Assembly (NCBI RefSeq): GCF_005155025.1
Contig: NZ_CP039731.1
Span: 4,278,001 to 4,342,000, forward strand
Direction: 5' to 3'
DNA: 64,000 nt
Origin: Aquitalea aquatilis
Lineage (GTDB): Bacteria; Pseudomonadota; Gammaproteobacteria; Burkholderiales; Chromobacteriaceae
Shown piece by piece: positions 10,174-20,834 of the stretch. Every line of letters starts with the position of its first letter. Position 1 is the first letter of the stretch. The position numbers were made by a program, and so were the translations under genes. Below the pieces are notes generated by a model that saw only the letters and a list, made by a program, of their open reading frames with translations, was not told where the DNA came from and ran no database searches.

Positions 10174-10500
10174 GTGGCCTACGTTGTAACCGATGCCTGC
10201 GTCAAATGCAAATACACCGACTGCGTGGATGTCTGCCCGGTGGACTGCTTTCATGAGGGGCCGAACTTTCTCGCCATCGATCCTGAGGAGTGCATAGATT
10301 GCACGCTGTGCGTGGCGGAATGCCCGGTATCGGCCATTTATGCCGAAGACGATGTGCCAGCCGAACAGGTGGTGTACATCCGGCTGAACGCCGAGTTGTC
10401 CCAGCAATGGCCGGTATTGTCGCAAAGCAAGCCGCCACTGCCCGACCATGCCGACTGGGCAGAGGTGACCAACAAGCTGCCCCATCTGCAGCGCGACTGA
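10174..10500 (+). CDS. fdxA: 7Fe ferredoxin (3Fe-4S/4Fe-4S)
   Basis: This soluble electron carrier has 108 residues. It carries the cluster motifs CVKCKYTDCVDVCPVDC (residues 9-25) and CIDCTLCVAECP (40-51), the arrangement of seven-iron ferredoxins. The start is GTG at 10174-10176 behind an excellent AGGAGG site. Upstream in-frame codons give a poor N terminus, so I reject them. Its physiological partner cannot be told from the neighbours. Confidence 0.93.
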   Translation: MAYVVTDACVKCKYTDCVDVCPVDCFHEGPNFLAIDPEECIDCTLCVAECPVSAIYAEDDVPAEQVVYIRLNAELSQQWPVLSQSKPPLPDHADWAEVTNKLPHLQRD

Positions 10501-10501
10501 A

Positions 10502-11107
10502 TCAGATGAACAGGTCGATATCGCCGCTGGGCTGGGAGGCAGTCTGGCGGTCCAGCCGCTGCCGGTAAGCCGCTTCCTTCGATACCAGAGTGCGGCTGCC
10601 CTTGAGCTTGCGCACCAGTACCCGGCCCTCGTCCGGAAAGAAAAACACCTTGCGGGCAAAGCTGCCCAGCAAGTCTTCCGCCAGCACCGGAATCTGCTCG
10701 CTGCGCAGATAGGCGCGGATGAATTCGCTGTTCTGTTCGCCGATATTCACCACCGACATGCCCTCCAGCACATTGCCGGCACCAAATACCTTGGCCTCCA
10801 GCCGGTGGCGCTGCGCCCCCAGCTTTTGCATGTCGGTGATCAGCAACTCCATGGCATTGACGCCAAAACGCGCGGGCACACTGGTCTGGCTATGCCAGTC
10901 ACTGCCTTGCGGCAGCAGGAAGTGATTCATGCCATGCACCCGTGCGTGGCGGTCCATCAGGCAGACGGCGACACAGGAGCCCAGCAGCGTGGTCAGCATC
11001 AGCGGCTGGCGGGTGGCGAAGTACTCGCCCGGCAATATCTTGATGGCGTCGATCTGGAACTGGCGGTCGAAGTAGAGACGCTCGGAGGGCTGGTCGGAAT
11101 AGCTCAC
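10502..11107 (-). CDS. cheD: chemoreceptor glutamine deamidase
   Basis: CheD deamidates glutamines on chemoreceptors and can modulate adaptation. The 201-residue protein has the catalytic cysteine in [12 protein letters not shown] and the histidine in GMNHFLLP, in family order. Its start overlaps the cheB stop by 4 bp, so translation is coupled. It is the last gene of the leftward chemotaxis operon. The C terminus ends SGDIDLFI, very like the tail of the second chemoreceptor here (SGSIDLF), which may be a shared docking peptide. Confidence 0.94.
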   Translation of the reverse strand: MSYSDQPSERLYFDRQFQIDAIKILPGEYFATRQPLMLTTLLGSCVAVCLMDRHARVHGMNHFLLPQGSDWHSQTSVPARFGVNAMELLITDMQKLGAQRHRLEAKVFGAGNVLEGMSVVNIGEQNSEFIRAYLRSEQIPVLAEDLLGSFARKVFFFPDEGRVLVRKLKGSRTLVSKEAAYRQRLDRQTASQPSGDIDLFI

Positions 11108-12183
11108 GGGGCCGCCCTGTCATGCGGCAGACGCAGGCAGTCCATTACCTTGTCGGCCAGTTGCGACAAGGGATGCACATGCATCACCCCGCCCTGCGCT
11201 ACGGCCTCGCGCGGCATGCCGTATACCACACAGCTGGCTTCGTCCTGGGCAAAGGTGGTGGCGCCGGCCTGCCGCAACTGCAACATGCCCAGCGCGCCAT
11301 CCTTGCCCATGCCGGTCATGATGACCGCCACCGTTTGGGCCGCCGCCAGCGCAGCAACCGAAGCAAACAGCACATCGACCGATGGCCGGTGCCGGTTGAC
11401 CGGCGGGCTCTGATCCAGGCAGATGACAAAACCTTGCGCCCCCTTGCCCAGCCGCATATGCGAATGACCGGGGGCAACATAGGCCACGCCGCGCATCAGC
11501 GGCTCGCCATCTTCGGCCTCCTTCACCTGCATGGCGCACAGCTTGTCCAGCCGCCGGGCAAAAGACAGGGTAAAGCCTTCCGGCATGTGCTGGACGATCA
11601 ATACCGGCGAGCTGCCTGCCGGCAGCTTTTCCAGAAATTCCTTGATGGCATCGGTGCCGCCGGTGGAAGCGCCCACGGCGATGATGGCATTTTGCCGCAG
11701 CAAGGCCGGTGCCACGCGCGGCGGCGCAGCGGTAGAACTTGCCGCAAACAGCGACGGCCGGCGCAGGCGGGCAGCCGCCACCATGCGAATCTTGTCGCGA
11801 ATGTCGTCGGCGTAGCTTTGCATGGTGTTGCTGACATCCAGCGTCGGCTTGGGCAGGAAATCCACCGCCCCCAGTTCCAGCGCACTGAGCGTGGTTTCCG
11901 AGCCGGACTGGGTCAGCGAGGAAATCATCAATACCGGGGTCGGGCGCAGCCGCATCAGCCGGCGCAAGAACTCCAGCCCGTCCATGCGCGGCATTTCCAC
12001 ATCCAGGGTGATCATGTCCGGGCTGGTTTCCCGGATACGCTCGCGCGCCACGATGGGATCGGATGCAGTCGCCACCACCTCCATATCGGGGGCTTCGTTG
12101 ATGATGGTGGTGAGCAGGCTGCGGATCAGCGCGGAATCATCCACTACCACGATTCTTATTTTTCTGCCGGCGGCTGCGCTCAT
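11104..12183 (-). CDS. cheB: protein-glutamate methylesterase, response regulator
   Basis: CheB removes methyl groups from chemoreceptors once phosphorylated by CheA. The 359-residue protein has a receiver domain (phospho-acceptor D61 in [13 protein letters not shown]). A linker precedes the methylesterase domain, which has S173 in GASTGG, H199 in VQHMPEGF and the aspartate of [11 protein letters not shown]. It lies 1 bp from cheR and overlaps cheD, forming the adaptation block of the operon. Confidence 0.96.
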   Translation of the reverse strand: MSAAAGRKIRIVVVDDSALIRSLLTTIINEAPDMEVVATASDPIVARERIRETSPDMITLDVEMPRMDGLEFLRRLMRLRPTPVLMISSLTQSGSETTLSALELGAVDFLPKPTLDVSNTMQSYADDIRDKIRMVAAARLRRPSLFAASSTAAPPRVAPALLRQNAIIAVGASTGGTDAIKEFLEKLPAGSSPVLIVQHMPEGFTLSFARRLDKLCAMQVKEAEDGEPLMRGVAYVAPGHSHMRLGKGAQGFVICLDQSPPVNRHRPSVDVLFASVAALAAAQTVAVIMTGMGKDGALGMLQLRQAGATTFAQDEASCVVYGMPREAVAQGGVMHVHPLSQLADKVMDCLRLPHDRAAP

Positions 12184-12184
12184 G

Positions 12185-13027
12185 TTATCTCCGCACCTTG
12201 TGATTAGCCAGGCGATAGGCGGTACGACCGCAAGACTGGAAGGCGTCGCTCAGATGCTGGATGTTTTCCGAGTGTCCCAGAAACAGCAGCCCGTCCGGCT
12301 GCAGGCTGGCAGCCAGCCGTTGCAGAATGGCGGCCTGGGTCGGCTTGTCAAAATAGATCAGCACATTGCGGCAGAAAATCACGTCAAAGCGCCCCATGTC
12401 CGGCCACTCGGCGGCGACCAGATTGAACTGGTAAAAGGAAAGCTGCTCGCGCACTTCGCGCCGGATGCGCACCTTGCCGGCATTGTGCCCCACCCCGCGC
12501 AGGAAAAAGCGCTTGAGCAGGCTGCTGTCCAACACTTTGGCCCGCTCGGCATCGTATACGCCATCGGCCGCCTGACTCAGCACCTTGGTATCGATATCCG
12601 AGGCCACCAGCTCAAGCTTTTGCCGATTCAGCTGCGGCAGCGACAGCAGGGTCATGGCGATGGAGTAGGCCTCCTCGCCGGTGGAGACCGCCGCGCTCCA
12701 CACCCGGTAATGCCGCTCCTGCGCCACCCGCTCCATCGCATGCAGCCGCAACAGGTCGAAGTGGTGCGGCTCGCGGAAAAACGCGGTGAGATTGGTGGTC
12801 AGCGCGTTGACGAAGTGTTGCCACTCCGCCTCGTCTTCCGCCTTTTCCAGCAGGTCCAGATAATCGGCAAACTGGCGCATGCCCAGCTGGCGCACGCGCT
12901 TGGCCAGCCGGGAATAAGCCATGTGGCTCTTGCTGTCGTTCAGCGAAATACCGACACGCTGGTACAGCATCTGTCGCAGGCGACGAAAATCCGCCGCGGT
13001 AAACTTGATATCGCGCTCAGTGCTCAT
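12185..13027 (-). CDS. cheR: chemotaxis protein methyltransferase
   Basis: CheR methylates chemoreceptor glutamates with S-adenosylmethionine. The 280-residue protein has the N-terminal helical domain ([18 protein letters not shown]), FFREPHHF, the SAM-binding [15 protein letters not shown], and [10 protein letters not shown]. The usual cysteine before STGEE is replaced by valine, a minor change. The receptor immediately upstream ends in a WEEF-type tail, the kind of peptide CheR binds. Confidence 0.96.
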   Translation of the reverse strand: MSTERDIKFTAADFRRLRQMLYQRVGISLNDSKSHMAYSRLAKRVRQLGMRQFADYLDLLEKAEDEAEWQHFVNALTTNLTAFFREPHHFDLLRLHAMERVAQERHYRVWSAAVSTGEEAYSIAMTLLSLPQLNRQKLELVASDIDTKVLSQAADGVYDAERAKVLDSSLLKRFFLRGVGHNAGKVRIRREVREQLSFYQFNLVAAEWPDMGRFDVIFCRNVLIYFDKPTQAAILQRLAASLQPDGLLFLGHSENIQHLSDAFQSCGRTAYRLANHKVRR

Positions 13028-13045
13028 CAGGCATCACCGCGCGGC

Positions 13046-15820
13046 TCAAAACTCCTCCCATTCGTCGTCGTGTTGAGCCGGCCCCGGCAGGGTCTTGATG
13101 CGCTCGGCATTGAGCGCCATGCGGGTCGATACCGGTTTGATCTGCTGACCGGGTGCCGGCAGGCGTGCCGCCTGGCCGTGGTCGTGGCTACGATGCGCCT
13201 TGGGTGCGGACAGGCGCGCCACCGGCGTGCCATCGAGGCGGAAGATCGACACCGCTTCCATCAGATGACGGGCCTGCTCTTCCAGCGACTCCGCCGCCGC
13301 GGCAGCCTGCTCGACCAGCGCCGCGTTCTTCTGGGTGTTTTCGTCCATCTGCGTCACCGCCAGATTGACCTGTTCGATCCCCGAGCTTTGCTCGACCGAG
13401 GCGGCCGAAATATCGCTCATGATGTCGGCCACGCGGCGAATGGAGCTGACGATCTCTTCCATGGTGCGGCCAGCCTCATCCACCAGCCGGCTGCCCGATT
13501 CCACCTTGTCCACCGAGTTGCCGATCAACAGCTTGATTTCCTTGGCCGCAGCCGCCGAGCGCTGTGCCAGATTGCGCACTTCGCTGGCCACCACGGCAAA
13601 GCCCCGGCCCTGTTCGCCGGCACGCGCCGCTTCCACCGCCGCATTCAACGCCAGGATATTAGTCTGGAAGGCAATGCCGTCGATCACGCTGATGATGTCG
13701 ACAATCTTTTTGGCACTGTCGTTGATCTCGTTCATGGTGGACACCACATTGCCCACCACCTGGCCGCCACGGGCAGCGATGTCGGACGCACCGATGGCCA
13801 GGCTATTAGCCTTCTTGGCGTTTTCGGCATTCTGCCGCACGGTGCTGGTGATTTCTTCCATGCTGGAGGCGGTTTCCTCCAGGCTGGCCGCCTGCTGTTC
13901 GGTACGACCGGACAGATTGCTGTTGCCAGCGGCAATTTCCTGCGAGGCGGTGTTGATGGCCTCGGTCGACTCCTGGATATTGCCAACGATGCTGCGCAGG
14001 CGCTCCACGGTGGCATTGGTATCCGACTTGAGCTGCCCCAGCATGCCTTCGTAATCGTTCTTGATGGTGCGCGTCAGGTCGCCCTGAGCCAGGCCGCCCA
14101 GCACGATGGCGATGTCACCCAGTGCCTGGCTGGTCACACCCAGCAACTGGTTGACACCCTCGGACAGTACGCGGAAGAAGCCGGTCTTGCCCTCGAGCAC
14201 CAGCCGGGAGGCATAGTCGCCCTTGCCGGCGGCACTGACGATGGCTTCCACTTCTTTCTCGATCAGCACTTCGCCGGTGCGGTCCTTCCACTCAACCACC
14301 GTACCCAGACGTTCGCCGTCGCCGCCGAATACCGGGTTGGCAGTCAGCGAGAAATGACGGCCACCGACCGCGATATCCGCCTTGTAAGTGCTGCGCAGAT
14401 TGGCCAGCAGATCGCGCTGGTGCGCCGGATTGCGGTGGAACATGTCCATGTTGCCACCCAGCACATGACGGGTGCTGAAATTGGGCAGGGCCTTGCGCAG
14501 ATCCGCCTCGGCCGTGGCCAGCATTTCCAGCACGCTGTGATTCACATAGATGATGTTGCGCTCGTTGTCGGCAATCATCACATTGGTGGTGACATTGTCC
14601 AGGGCGCTGCGGATGCGGGCATTCTCTGCCGCCACTACGCGCTCGGCATCCATGCGCTGCTGCTCGATGGCCTGCTGTGCCAGCTCGGCGGTACGGTCAA
14701 TCCACTCCACCCCATAACCAAGCCGCTTGCCGCTTTGGCCATTGATCGGCGTCAGAATCAGGTTGAAGGTGCGGCCGCCGACATGGATGGTGCCTTGGTG
14801 CGGATTACGCAGCTGTTGCATCAGGCCACGCTGATGCCCCGGATTGCGGTGGAACTGGTCGATATTGCTGCCCAGCAGATTGCGGGCGGAAAACTGCGGC
14901 AGGTCGCGGCGAATATCGCTTTCTGCCTGAGCGAACATATTGATGACCGACTGGTTGGCGTACACCACATTGAAGTCGGCATCGGCAATCATCATATTGG
15001 TGGCGGCATTATCCAGCGCATTGCGCACCCGGATGTTTTCCACCGCCTTGTCTGCCGCCTGGCGGATATAGGCAAACAGGCTGCTATTGTCATTGGCCGC
15101 CACTTTCAGTTCGGTGGTGACTTCACCGGCAGCCAGCTCCTGCATCAGCTTGACAGCCTCTGCCGGCTCGCCACCGATCTGCCGCAGCAAGGAGCGGCTG
15201 ATCAGCCAGCCGGCCAGCATGGCGATCAGCACAGCGGCCGCCATCAGGGCGTTCAGCAGCACAGACGCACTATTAGCCCGCTCCAAGGTGCCTTGCGCTA
15301 CCTGCCGGGACAGCGCTTCCTCGAACTTGACATAGCCATCAATTTCCTTGAGGTAGTCCAGCTGGGTGGCGCGCAGGGTCTGCAGCAGATAGCTCTTGGC
15401 TTCTTCCTCCTGCCCTGCTTGCAGATGCTGACGGAACACGGCCAGTTGCTGGCGATAGCTGGCCTCGACCGTACGCACACGGTCGAACAGCACCTGCCCT
15501 TCGGCCGGCACGCCACTGGACAGGGTGGCCATCTGCCGGCTAATCAGCGTCAGCGCTTCGTCGATCTGCTTGTGCTGCTGTTCCAGCACCACCGGGTCTT
15601 TGGACAGCAGCAAGGTCCGGGTGGCCCGGGCGGTGAGGTTGACGTTATCCACCACCTTGTTGGCTTCAGAAGCCCGCGGCACATGGACGTTGGCGATTTC
15701 GTCGATATCGTTGCGCAGACTGTGGATCTGCGCAATCGCTACCGCCATGGCGGCGATGATCACCACGACCAGCAGGCCGAAGCCCAGCAGTAAGCGGTGC
15801 GACACTTTCAGATTATTCAT
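13046..15820 (-). CDS. methyl-accepting chemotaxis protein with two PAS domains and a CheR-docking tail
   Basis: This chemoreceptor has 924 residues. Membrane segments lie at about residues 10-30 and 188-207 and bracket a helical periplasmic domain. Two closely related PAS domains follow (about 265-380 and 390-500), each with an LDN..TN.MIAD start and an FHRNP.HQR segment, so they look like an internal duplication. A HAMP-like stretch and the signalling hairpin ([21 protein letters not shown]) come next. The protein ends DDEWEEF, matching the C-terminal pentapeptides that tether CheR or CheB. The start is ATG at 15818-15820 behind GAGAGG. A TTG 15 bp upstream is less likely. The ligand is unknown. 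Confidence 0.94.
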   Translation of the reverse strand: MNNLKVSHRLLLGFGLLVVVIIAAMAVAIAQIHSLRNDIDEIANVHVPRASEANKVVDNVNLTARATRTLLLSKDPVVLEQQHKQIDEALTLISRQMATLSSGVPAEGQVLFDRVRTVEASYRQQLAVFRQHLQAGQEEEAKSYLLQTLRATQLDYLKEIDGYVKFEEALSRQVAQGTLERANSASVLLNALMAAAVLIAMLAGWLISRSLLRQIGGEPAEAVKLMQELAAGEVTTELKVAANDNSSLFAYIRQAADKAVENIRVRNALDNAATNMMIADADFNVVYANQSVINMFAQAESDIRRDLPQFSARNLLGSNIDQFHRNPGHQRGLMQQLRNPHQGTIHVGGRTFNLILTPINGQSGKRLGYGVEWIDRTAELAQQAIEQQRMDAERVVAAENARIRSALDNVTTNVMIADNERNIIYVNHSVLEMLATAEADLRKALPNFSTRHVLGGNMDMFHRNPAHQRDLLANLRSTYKADIAVGGRHFSLTANPVFGGDGERLGTVVEWKDRTGEVLIEKEVEAIVSAAGKGDYASRLVLEGKTGFFRVLSEGVNQLLGVTSQALGDIAIVLGGLAQGDLTRTIKNDYEGMLGQLKSDTNATVERLRSIVGNIQESTEAINTASQEIAAGNSNLSGRTEQQAASLEETASSMEEITSTVRQNAENAKKANSLAIGASDIAARGGQVVGNVVSTMNEINDSAKKIVDIISVIDGIAFQTNILALNAAVEAARAGEQGRGFAVVASEVRNLAQRSAAAAKEIKLLIGNSVDKVESGSRLVDEAGRTMEEIVSSIRRVADIMSDISAASVEQSSGIEQVNLAVTQMDENTQKNAALVEQAAAAAESLEEQARHLMEAVSIFRLDGTPVARLSAPKAHRSHDHGQAARLPAPGQQIKPVSTRMALNAERIKTLPGPAQHDDEWEEF

Positions 15821-15849
15821 TTTCACCTCTCCCAAACGCCATGTCGGCC

Positions 15850-16344
15850 TCAGCCACGGTCGGTAATATCCACCAGCGCCATCTCATCACTGCTCATCAG
15901 GCGCTCGATATCCACAATAATCACCATGCGCTCCCCTTGGGTGCCCAGGCCCTCGATATACGTGGTTTCCACCACGGAACCAAACTCCGGCGGATCGCGC
16001 AGTTCATCCTCAGCCAGCTGGATGACATCGGACACGCCATCCACCACCATCCCCACCGTACGCTGGAAGATATTGAGGATGATCACCACCGTAAATGCGT
16101 TGTAGACCGGTTCGCCCAGCCCGAACTTGATGCGCATGTCGACAATCGGCACGATGCTGCCACGCAGATTGACCACTCCCTTGATGAAGGCAGGGGCGTT
16201 GGCAATGCGCGTCACCGCTTCGTAGCCACGAATCTCCTGCACTTTCAGGATGTCGATCCCGTATTCTTCCTGTCCCAGGGTAAACACCAGCAGCTCGCGC
16301 ACTGCCTTGCTTTGCCCGTGGCGGTATTCCAGCTGTTCTGTCAT
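15850..16344 (-). CDS. cheW: chemotaxis coupling protein
   Basis: CheW links receptors to CheA. The 164-residue protein has the SH3-like CheW fold signatures: [20 protein letters not shown] near the N terminus, [19 protein letters not shown] in the middle and [11 protein letters not shown] later. It sits between cheA and an mcp in the leftward operon. It is the only free-standing cheW in the window, so it may serve both CheA proteins together with the two CheV proteins. Confidence 0.95.
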   Translation of the reverse strand: MTEQLEYRHGQSKAVRELLVFTLGQEEYGIDILKVQEIRGYEAVTRIANAPAFIKGVVNLRGSIVPIVDMRIKFGLGEPVYNAFTVVIILNIFQRTVGMVVDGVSDVIQLAEDELRDPPEFGSVVETTYIEGLGTQGERMVIIVDIERLMSSDEMALVDITDRG

Positions 16345-16360
16345 CGGTTCTGCCTTCCCC

Positions 16361-18589
16361 TCATGCCTCGTCTGTCATGGCCTGCCGTGCCGCCGTTTGC
16401 GCCGGTCGCTGGTTGTGACGGGCGATGATCGATATATCCAGAATCAGGGCAACCCGGCCATCCCCCATGATGGTGGCGCCGGACATGCCCTCGACTTTGC
16501 GATAATTGGTTTCCAGATTCTTTACCACGAACTGTTGCTGGCCGATGAGTTCATCCACCAGCAGGGCCAACTGATAGCCGCCGGCCTCGACGATGACCAG
16601 AATGGCGCTGGTGGGATCGCTGGCGGCACTGGCATCGACATGGCCGAAGAAGGCAGCCAGCGACACGATGGGCAGGTATTGGCCGCGCACATTCACCAGC
16701 TGGCCGCGCCCTGCTACCGTTTTCAGTTCCGGAGCCTGCGGCTGCAGGGACTCCAGCACAAAAGTCAGCGGGATGACATAGATATCCTGGCCGACACGCA
16801 CCGACATGCCATCCATGATCGCCAGCGTCAGTGGCAGGCGGATGCTGATGGTGGTGCCGAAATCCGGCATGGAATCGATATCGATGCGGCCACCCATGCT
16901 CTGGATATTGCGCTTGACCACATCCATGCCCACTCCGCGACCAGACACATCGGTCACTTCGGTTGCCGTGGAGAAGCCCGCCTCGAAAATCAGCCCCCAC
17001 ACCTCGCTATCGCTCAAGGCATCGCTGACCGGCATGCCGCGCTCGCGCGCCTTGGCCAGAATGCGCTCGCGATTAAGGCCGGCGCCATCGTCGGTCACTT
17101 CAATCACGATGCTGCTGCCCTGATGAAAGGCCCGCAGTGTCAGTCGCCCCACGGCCGACTTGCCCTTGGCCACCCGGACCTCGGGCGATTCCACCCCGTG
17201 GTCCAGGCTGTTGCGCACCAGATGGGTCAGCGGGTCGGCCAGCTTTTCGATAAAGCCTTTGTCCAGCTCGGTATTTTCGCCCACCATTTTCAGCTCGATC
17301 TGCTTGCCCAGCTTGCCGGCCAGATCGCGTACCACACGCGGAAAACGGTTGAAGACAAAGGCGATGGGCGTCATGCGAATGGACATCACCGCTTCCTGCA
17401 ATTCACGCGAGTTGCGCTGCAAGGCCGAGATGCCGCCCAGCAGGCGTTCGTATTGCACGGCGTCCAGCTCCTGGCTGGACTGGGTGAGCATGGACTGGGT
17501 AATGACCAGCTCGCCCACCAGATTCAGTAGCAGGTCGACCTTGTCGATATTCACCCGAATGGAGTTTTCCACGGCCGGTGCAGCACGCTCCTGTCGCGGA
17601 GCGGCCACCACGGCAACCGTGGGTGCGGCCGCCACGGCCACAGCCGGCTCCAGCGGTGCAAACAGGCCAAAACCTTCTTCCTCGTGCAACATGACTGGTG
17701 CGATGGCTGGCCCGGCTACCGGGGCAAACAGCCCGAAGCCCTCTTCCTCATACAGCATGTCTGCCGTCGGCTCGCTGCCGCCAACGGCAGCGGCCAAGGG
17801 TTCGAACAAGCCGAAGCCATCCTCTTCAAAGGCAATGTCGGCAGCAGCAGTCTGTGTGGGGCTGGCAATACTGGAAGAAAGAAACAGCCCGAAATCGCCC
17901 TCGTCTTGCTGGCCATGATCCTGGGTGATGCGGAAGTGTTCCGGCGAAATGGAAAAGGCCAGCGATTCGGCCACTTCGTCAGCAGCCAGCGTCGAGGTGA
18001 AAATCACTACCCAGGGCAGTTGATCACTCCCCCCCCCTTCTTGCACCACACTCAGCTCACCCAGCGCAGTCAGCGACTGCAACAGTGCCGGGTAATCGGT
18101 GGTCGGCAAGCAGCAGTCCAGCTCGACATACAGCGTGGTGCAGACTGCAGGCGCGGCGGATGACTGCACAGGCGCCACCACCGGCGGCGGTGCGGAGCCG
18201 CCACCGGCAACCAGCCGTTCCAGCCAGTTTTCCACCGCACTGATCGCGGACTCGGCCACGGCCTCGCCACCGCGGTGTGCGCCCAGCATGCCGGCCAGCA
18301 CATCCTTGGCATTCAGGCAGGCATCCACCATGTCGGCAGTCAGCCGCATGCTGCCCTTGCGCACCTTGTCCAGCAGGTTTTCCAGGATATGGGTCAGCGC
18401 AGCCAGATCGGCAAACCCGAACGTAGCCGCCCCCCCCTTGATGGAGTGGGCAGCACGGAAAATGGCATTGAGGTCTTCGCCGTCCGGTGCCGCCAGGTCT
18501 ACCCCCAGCAACACGGACTCCATGGTGGCCAGATGCTCGTCGGTTTCATCAAAGAACACCTGATGAAACTGCGACATATCGATTGACAC
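16361..18589 (-). CDS. cheA: chemotaxis histidine kinase with repeated GFGLF linker motifs
   Basis: This 742-residue CheA phosphorylates CheY and CheB. The Hpt domain carries H48 in RAAHSIKGG. Dimerisation, catalytic ([23 protein letters not shown]) and CheW-like domains follow from about residue 343. The linker (about 225-315) contains four copies of an acidic motif ending in [28 protein letters not shown] and EEEGFGLF. The gene also holds an 8-base G run just after the H48 codon (18430-18437) and a 9-base G run in the linker (18029-18037). It lies in the operon with cheY, cheW, mcp, cheR, cheB and cheD. Confidence 0.94.
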   Translation of the reverse strand: MSIDMSQFHQVFFDETDEHLATMESVLLGVDLAAPDGEDLNAIFRAAHSIKGGAATFGFADLAALTHILENLLDKVRKGSMRLTADMVDACLNAKDVLAGMLGAHRGGEAVAESAISAVENWLERLVAGGGSAPPPVVAPVQSSAAPAVCTTLYVELDCCLPTTDYPALLQSLTALGELSVVQEGGGSDQLPWVVIFTSTLAADEVAESLAFSISPEHFRITQDHGQQDEGDFGLFLSSSIASPTQTAAADIAFEEDGFGLFEPLAAAVGGSEPTADMLYEEEGFGLFAPVAGPAIAPVMLHEEEGFGLFAPLEPAVAVAAAPTVAVVAAPRQERAAPAVENSIRVNIDKVDLLLNLVGELVITQSMLTQSSQELDAVQYERLLGGISALQRNSRELQEAVMSIRMTPIAFVFNRFPRVVRDLAGKLGKQIELKMVGENTELDKGFIEKLADPLTHLVRNSLDHGVESPEVRVAKGKSAVGRLTLRAFHQGSSIVIEVTDDGAGLNRERILAKARERGMPVSDALSDSEVWGLIFEAGFSTATEVTDVSGRGVGMDVVKRNIQSMGGRIDIDSMPDFGTTISIRLPLTLAIMDGMSVRVGQDIYVIPLTFVLESLQPQAPELKTVAGRGQLVNVRGQYLPIVSLAAFFGHVDASAASDPTSAILVIVEAGGYQLALLVDELIGQQQFVVKNLETNYRKVEGMSGATIMGDGRVALILDISIIARHNQRPAQTAARQAMTDEA

Positions 18590-18674
18590 GATGCTTCCCC
18601 TTACTGCGCAGTCCGGATAGTCAGCGGTGGAACCCGTCTGCTGTCGCCCGGCACATCACGATCGGTCTGGGCAA

Positions 18675-19040
18675 TCAGCCAACCAGCCGCTTTACCACAT
18701 CCAGCAGCTTTTGCGGATCAAACGGCTTGACCAGCCAGCCGGTAGCACCGGCGGCTCGCCCCAGCGATTTCATCTGATCGCTGGACTCGGTGGTCAGCAT
18801 CAGGATGGGCGTCGTGCCATAGGCCGGCAATTTGCGCAGCGCGCGAATCAGGTTCAGGCCGTCCATGCCCGGCATGTTCTGGTCGGTCAGGATCAGGTCA
18901 AAGCTGTCCGCCTGGGCCCGCGCCAGACCACCATTGCCATCGACCGCCTCTACTACCTCATAGCCCGCACTTTTGAGAGTAAAGGTCACCATTTGACGGA
19001 TTGACGCCGAATCATCGACTGTCAGTACTTTTTTTGGCAT
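18675..19040 (-). CDS. cheY: CheY-like chemotaxis response regulator (leftward operon)
   Basis: This is a stand-alone receiver domain of 121 residues with DD at 9-10, phospho-acceptor D53 in LILTDQNMPGMD, TTES and the KPF lysine. I chose ATG at 19038-19040 (MPKKVLTVDDSASIRQ). A longer frame adds 17 residues outside the domain. It lies 85 bp upstream of cheA. It may be the output or a phosphate sink for this CheA. Its sequence differs clearly from the CheY at 24175, which looks like the flagellar-switch type. Confidence 0.9.
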   Translation of the reverse strand: MPKKVLTVDDSASIRQMVTFTLKSAGYEVVEAVDGNGGLARAQADSFDLILTDQNMPGMDGLNLIRALRKLPAYGTTPILMLTTESSDQMKSLGRAAGATGWLVKPFDPQKLLDVVKRLVG

Positions 19041-19068
19041 GTTGTTCCCACTTTTCTTTTGTTCACGC

Positions 19069-20244
19069 TCAAAACAAATCAATGCTGCCACTCTGCATCT
19101 GACCTTGTGCCACCGGATTGTTGGACAAGCTGATTTGCAGTTCTGCCAGCCGGGCAGAGGCTCTCACCTCCCACTGCCCTTGTTGTTGCTGCTTGTTGCT
19201 GGTCAATTCCATCATTTCTTCGATGCCGTACAAACGCTTGCCGACATGGGCAATCAATTGCGACACCATGTCCTGAAACTGCAGCGAACGCACCGCATCG
19301 CCCACGTGGTCTGACAGCAAGCCCACGCCATGGCGCAAGCGACCGATTGATTCGGCCATCACCGCATCCATCACCCGGATGCGCGATGAAGTGTCATCCA
19401 GCCGCTGTTTGGCCTGCAAGGTAAACATCATGTCCTGCGAGGCCAGCTGGTTGATCAGCCCCTCGGCATGCTCGACCGAACCATTCACCCGGTTGATCAG
19501 GTTACGGATTTCATCGCTGAAACTACTGGTGCGGCCGGACAGATGGCGGACTTCCTCGGCCACCACGGCAAACCCCCTGCCGGCCTCCCCGGCCCTGGCC
19601 GCCTCGATCGAAGCGTTCAAGGCCAGCATATTGGTTTGGTTGGTAATGGAGTGAATCTCATCCAGCAACAGAATGACCCCCTGCATCTCCTGACCAATCG
19701 ACTCCATCTGCTCGACCAGCAGCATGGCCAGCCGGCTGTTCTCCACCGTCTTTTCAACAAAGCTGCCCATCGCATTGGCGATTTCATTGACAAAAGTGCT
19801 GAAAGACATGGCATGCGAGTCCATGCCCACCTCGCCTTTGGCCAGGCTTTCGGCTAGCTGCAACTGTGCAGCGGCCTCCTGCGACAGGCCGGAAAAACTG
19901 TTGACCAGGGTCAGTACCGCATCCTGGATCAGTGTCTGTACCCGGCTCACCTCCAGCTTTGACTGGGAGATCTGCTCCTGAATGAAGTCAAGGCAGTCAG
20001 GCGCAGCAGGTGCAGCTGCGGTCTTGCCGGAATCCGCCTCTTCCCTATCCATCACCGTCGGCTCCTTGGCTAGGTACAGAAAATGCAATACGAACAGCAG
20101 GCTGGCGGCAAGCGGCAAAGCCAGGCCCCACACCAGCGCACCCCACAAGGGGCCACTCAATATCACCAGTACCGAAATCAGGCAAAGACCACACGCCACG
20201 AAACGTCGCTGCGGATAGAAAAGCACCATGTAGCCCCCGGTCAT
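19069..20244 (-). CDS. short chemoreceptor-like protein without a sensor domain
   Basis: The 391-residue protein has two N-terminal membrane helices separated by only a few residues, so there is no periplasmic ligand domain. A cytoplasmic signalling region contains the hairpin tip ([33 protein letters not shown]). This arrangement suits a receptor sensing an internal or membrane signal. The C terminus ends SGSIDLF, almost the same as the CheD tail in this operon. It probably starts the leftward che operon, followed by cheY and cheA. Confidence 0.88.
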   Translation of the reverse strand: MTGGYMVLFYPQRRFVACGLCLISVLVILSGPLWGALVWGLALPLAASLLFVLHFLYLAKEPTVMDREEADSGKTAAAPAAPDCLDFIQEQISQSKLEVSRVQTLIQDAVLTLVNSFSGLSQEAAAQLQLAESLAKGEVGMDSHAMSFSTFVNEIANAMGSFVEKTVENSRLAMLLVEQMESIGQEMQGVILLLDEIHSITNQTNMLALNASIEAARAGEAGRGFAVVAEEVRHLSGRTSSFSDEIRNLINRVNGSVEHAEGLINQLASQDMMFTLQAKQRLDDTSSRIRVMDAVMAESIGRLRHGVGLLSDHVGDAVRSLQFQDMVSQLIAHVGKRLYGIEEMMELTSNKQQQQGQWEVRASARLAELQISLSNNPVAQGQMQSGSIDLF

Positions 20245-20397
20245 TCAGCAAAATTGCCAATGTACTATCTTCTTCATCAACTAATATGCCAGCTTAATCA
20301 AGGAGAAAATCGACCGGATGGTGTAAATAATGGTATTAGCCATTAAATAATTAATTATTAATGTTTTTATCACTTCTACAGAAAACCGACAAAACGG

Positions 20398-20452
20398 CTG
20401 TCTGTCAAAATATATAGACTGACTTGCTGCCAACGGAAACCCCGACAGACAG
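20398..20452. other. inverted repeat in the mcp-STAS spacer
   Basis: The spacer 20245-20507 contains no gene. It includes AT-rich DNA around 20330-20420, a likely promoter zone for the mcp, and a 9-bp inverted repeat, CTGTCTGTC (20398-20406) facing GACAGACAG (20444-20452). The repeat could end the STAS transcript or bind a regulator. Confidence 0.35.
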
Positions 20453-20507
20453 CGAGATGGCGCTCACCAGCCAGCCCGGGCCGGCACTACGTCACAGAGT
20501 GAAGGCA

Positions 20508-20816
20508 TTACTTGATGGTGAACATCTTGTTGAAGCAGGCGATTTCCAGCACTTGCAGCACGGTATCGCGGCAATTGATCAGCGACATCGATTTTTTCTG
20601 ACTGGTAGCGCGTTCTTTCAGCAGCAGCAACATGCCCAGCGCCGAGCTATCCAGAAAGGGCACTTGATCAAAATCGACCTGAATTTCCTGCACGGCTGGA
20701 TTTTCCAGCAACTCCTGGCTGGCAAGACGGAAATCCTTGTGCAGATTGAAATCGAACTGGCCGACCAGAACGAGCGTACCAACCTGACCTTCTACTTTAA
20801 CCACTGGCTTCATCAT
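20508..20816 (-). CDS. STAS-domain protein (anti-anti-sigma type)
   Basis: The 102-residue product is a single STAS domain with the phosphorylatable-serine region VPFLDSSALGMLLLL, as in SpoIIAA-like antagonists. It lies 18 bp downstream of the FlrB-like kinase on the same strand, so the two are probably co-transcribed. Such proteins switch a partner kinase or regulator by binding according to phosphorylation. No matching anti-sigma kinase or serine phosphatase is visible in the window, so the partner is unknown. Confidence 0.85.
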   Translation of the reverse strand: MMKPVVKVEGQVGTLVLVGQFDFNLHKDFRLASQELLENPAVQEIQVDFDQVPFLDSSALGMLLLLKERATSQKKSMSLINCRDTVLQVLEIACFNKMFTIK

Positions 20817-20834
20817 CTATCCCCCTGATTCACA

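Noticed and set aside
11822-15793. A 1323-residue open frame on the + strand
   Set aside because: It lies opposite cheB, cheR and the mcp, whose domains and active sites are clear. Long antisense frames are expected in high-GC coding DNA, and its composition (His/Gln/Arg-rich) is not protein-like.
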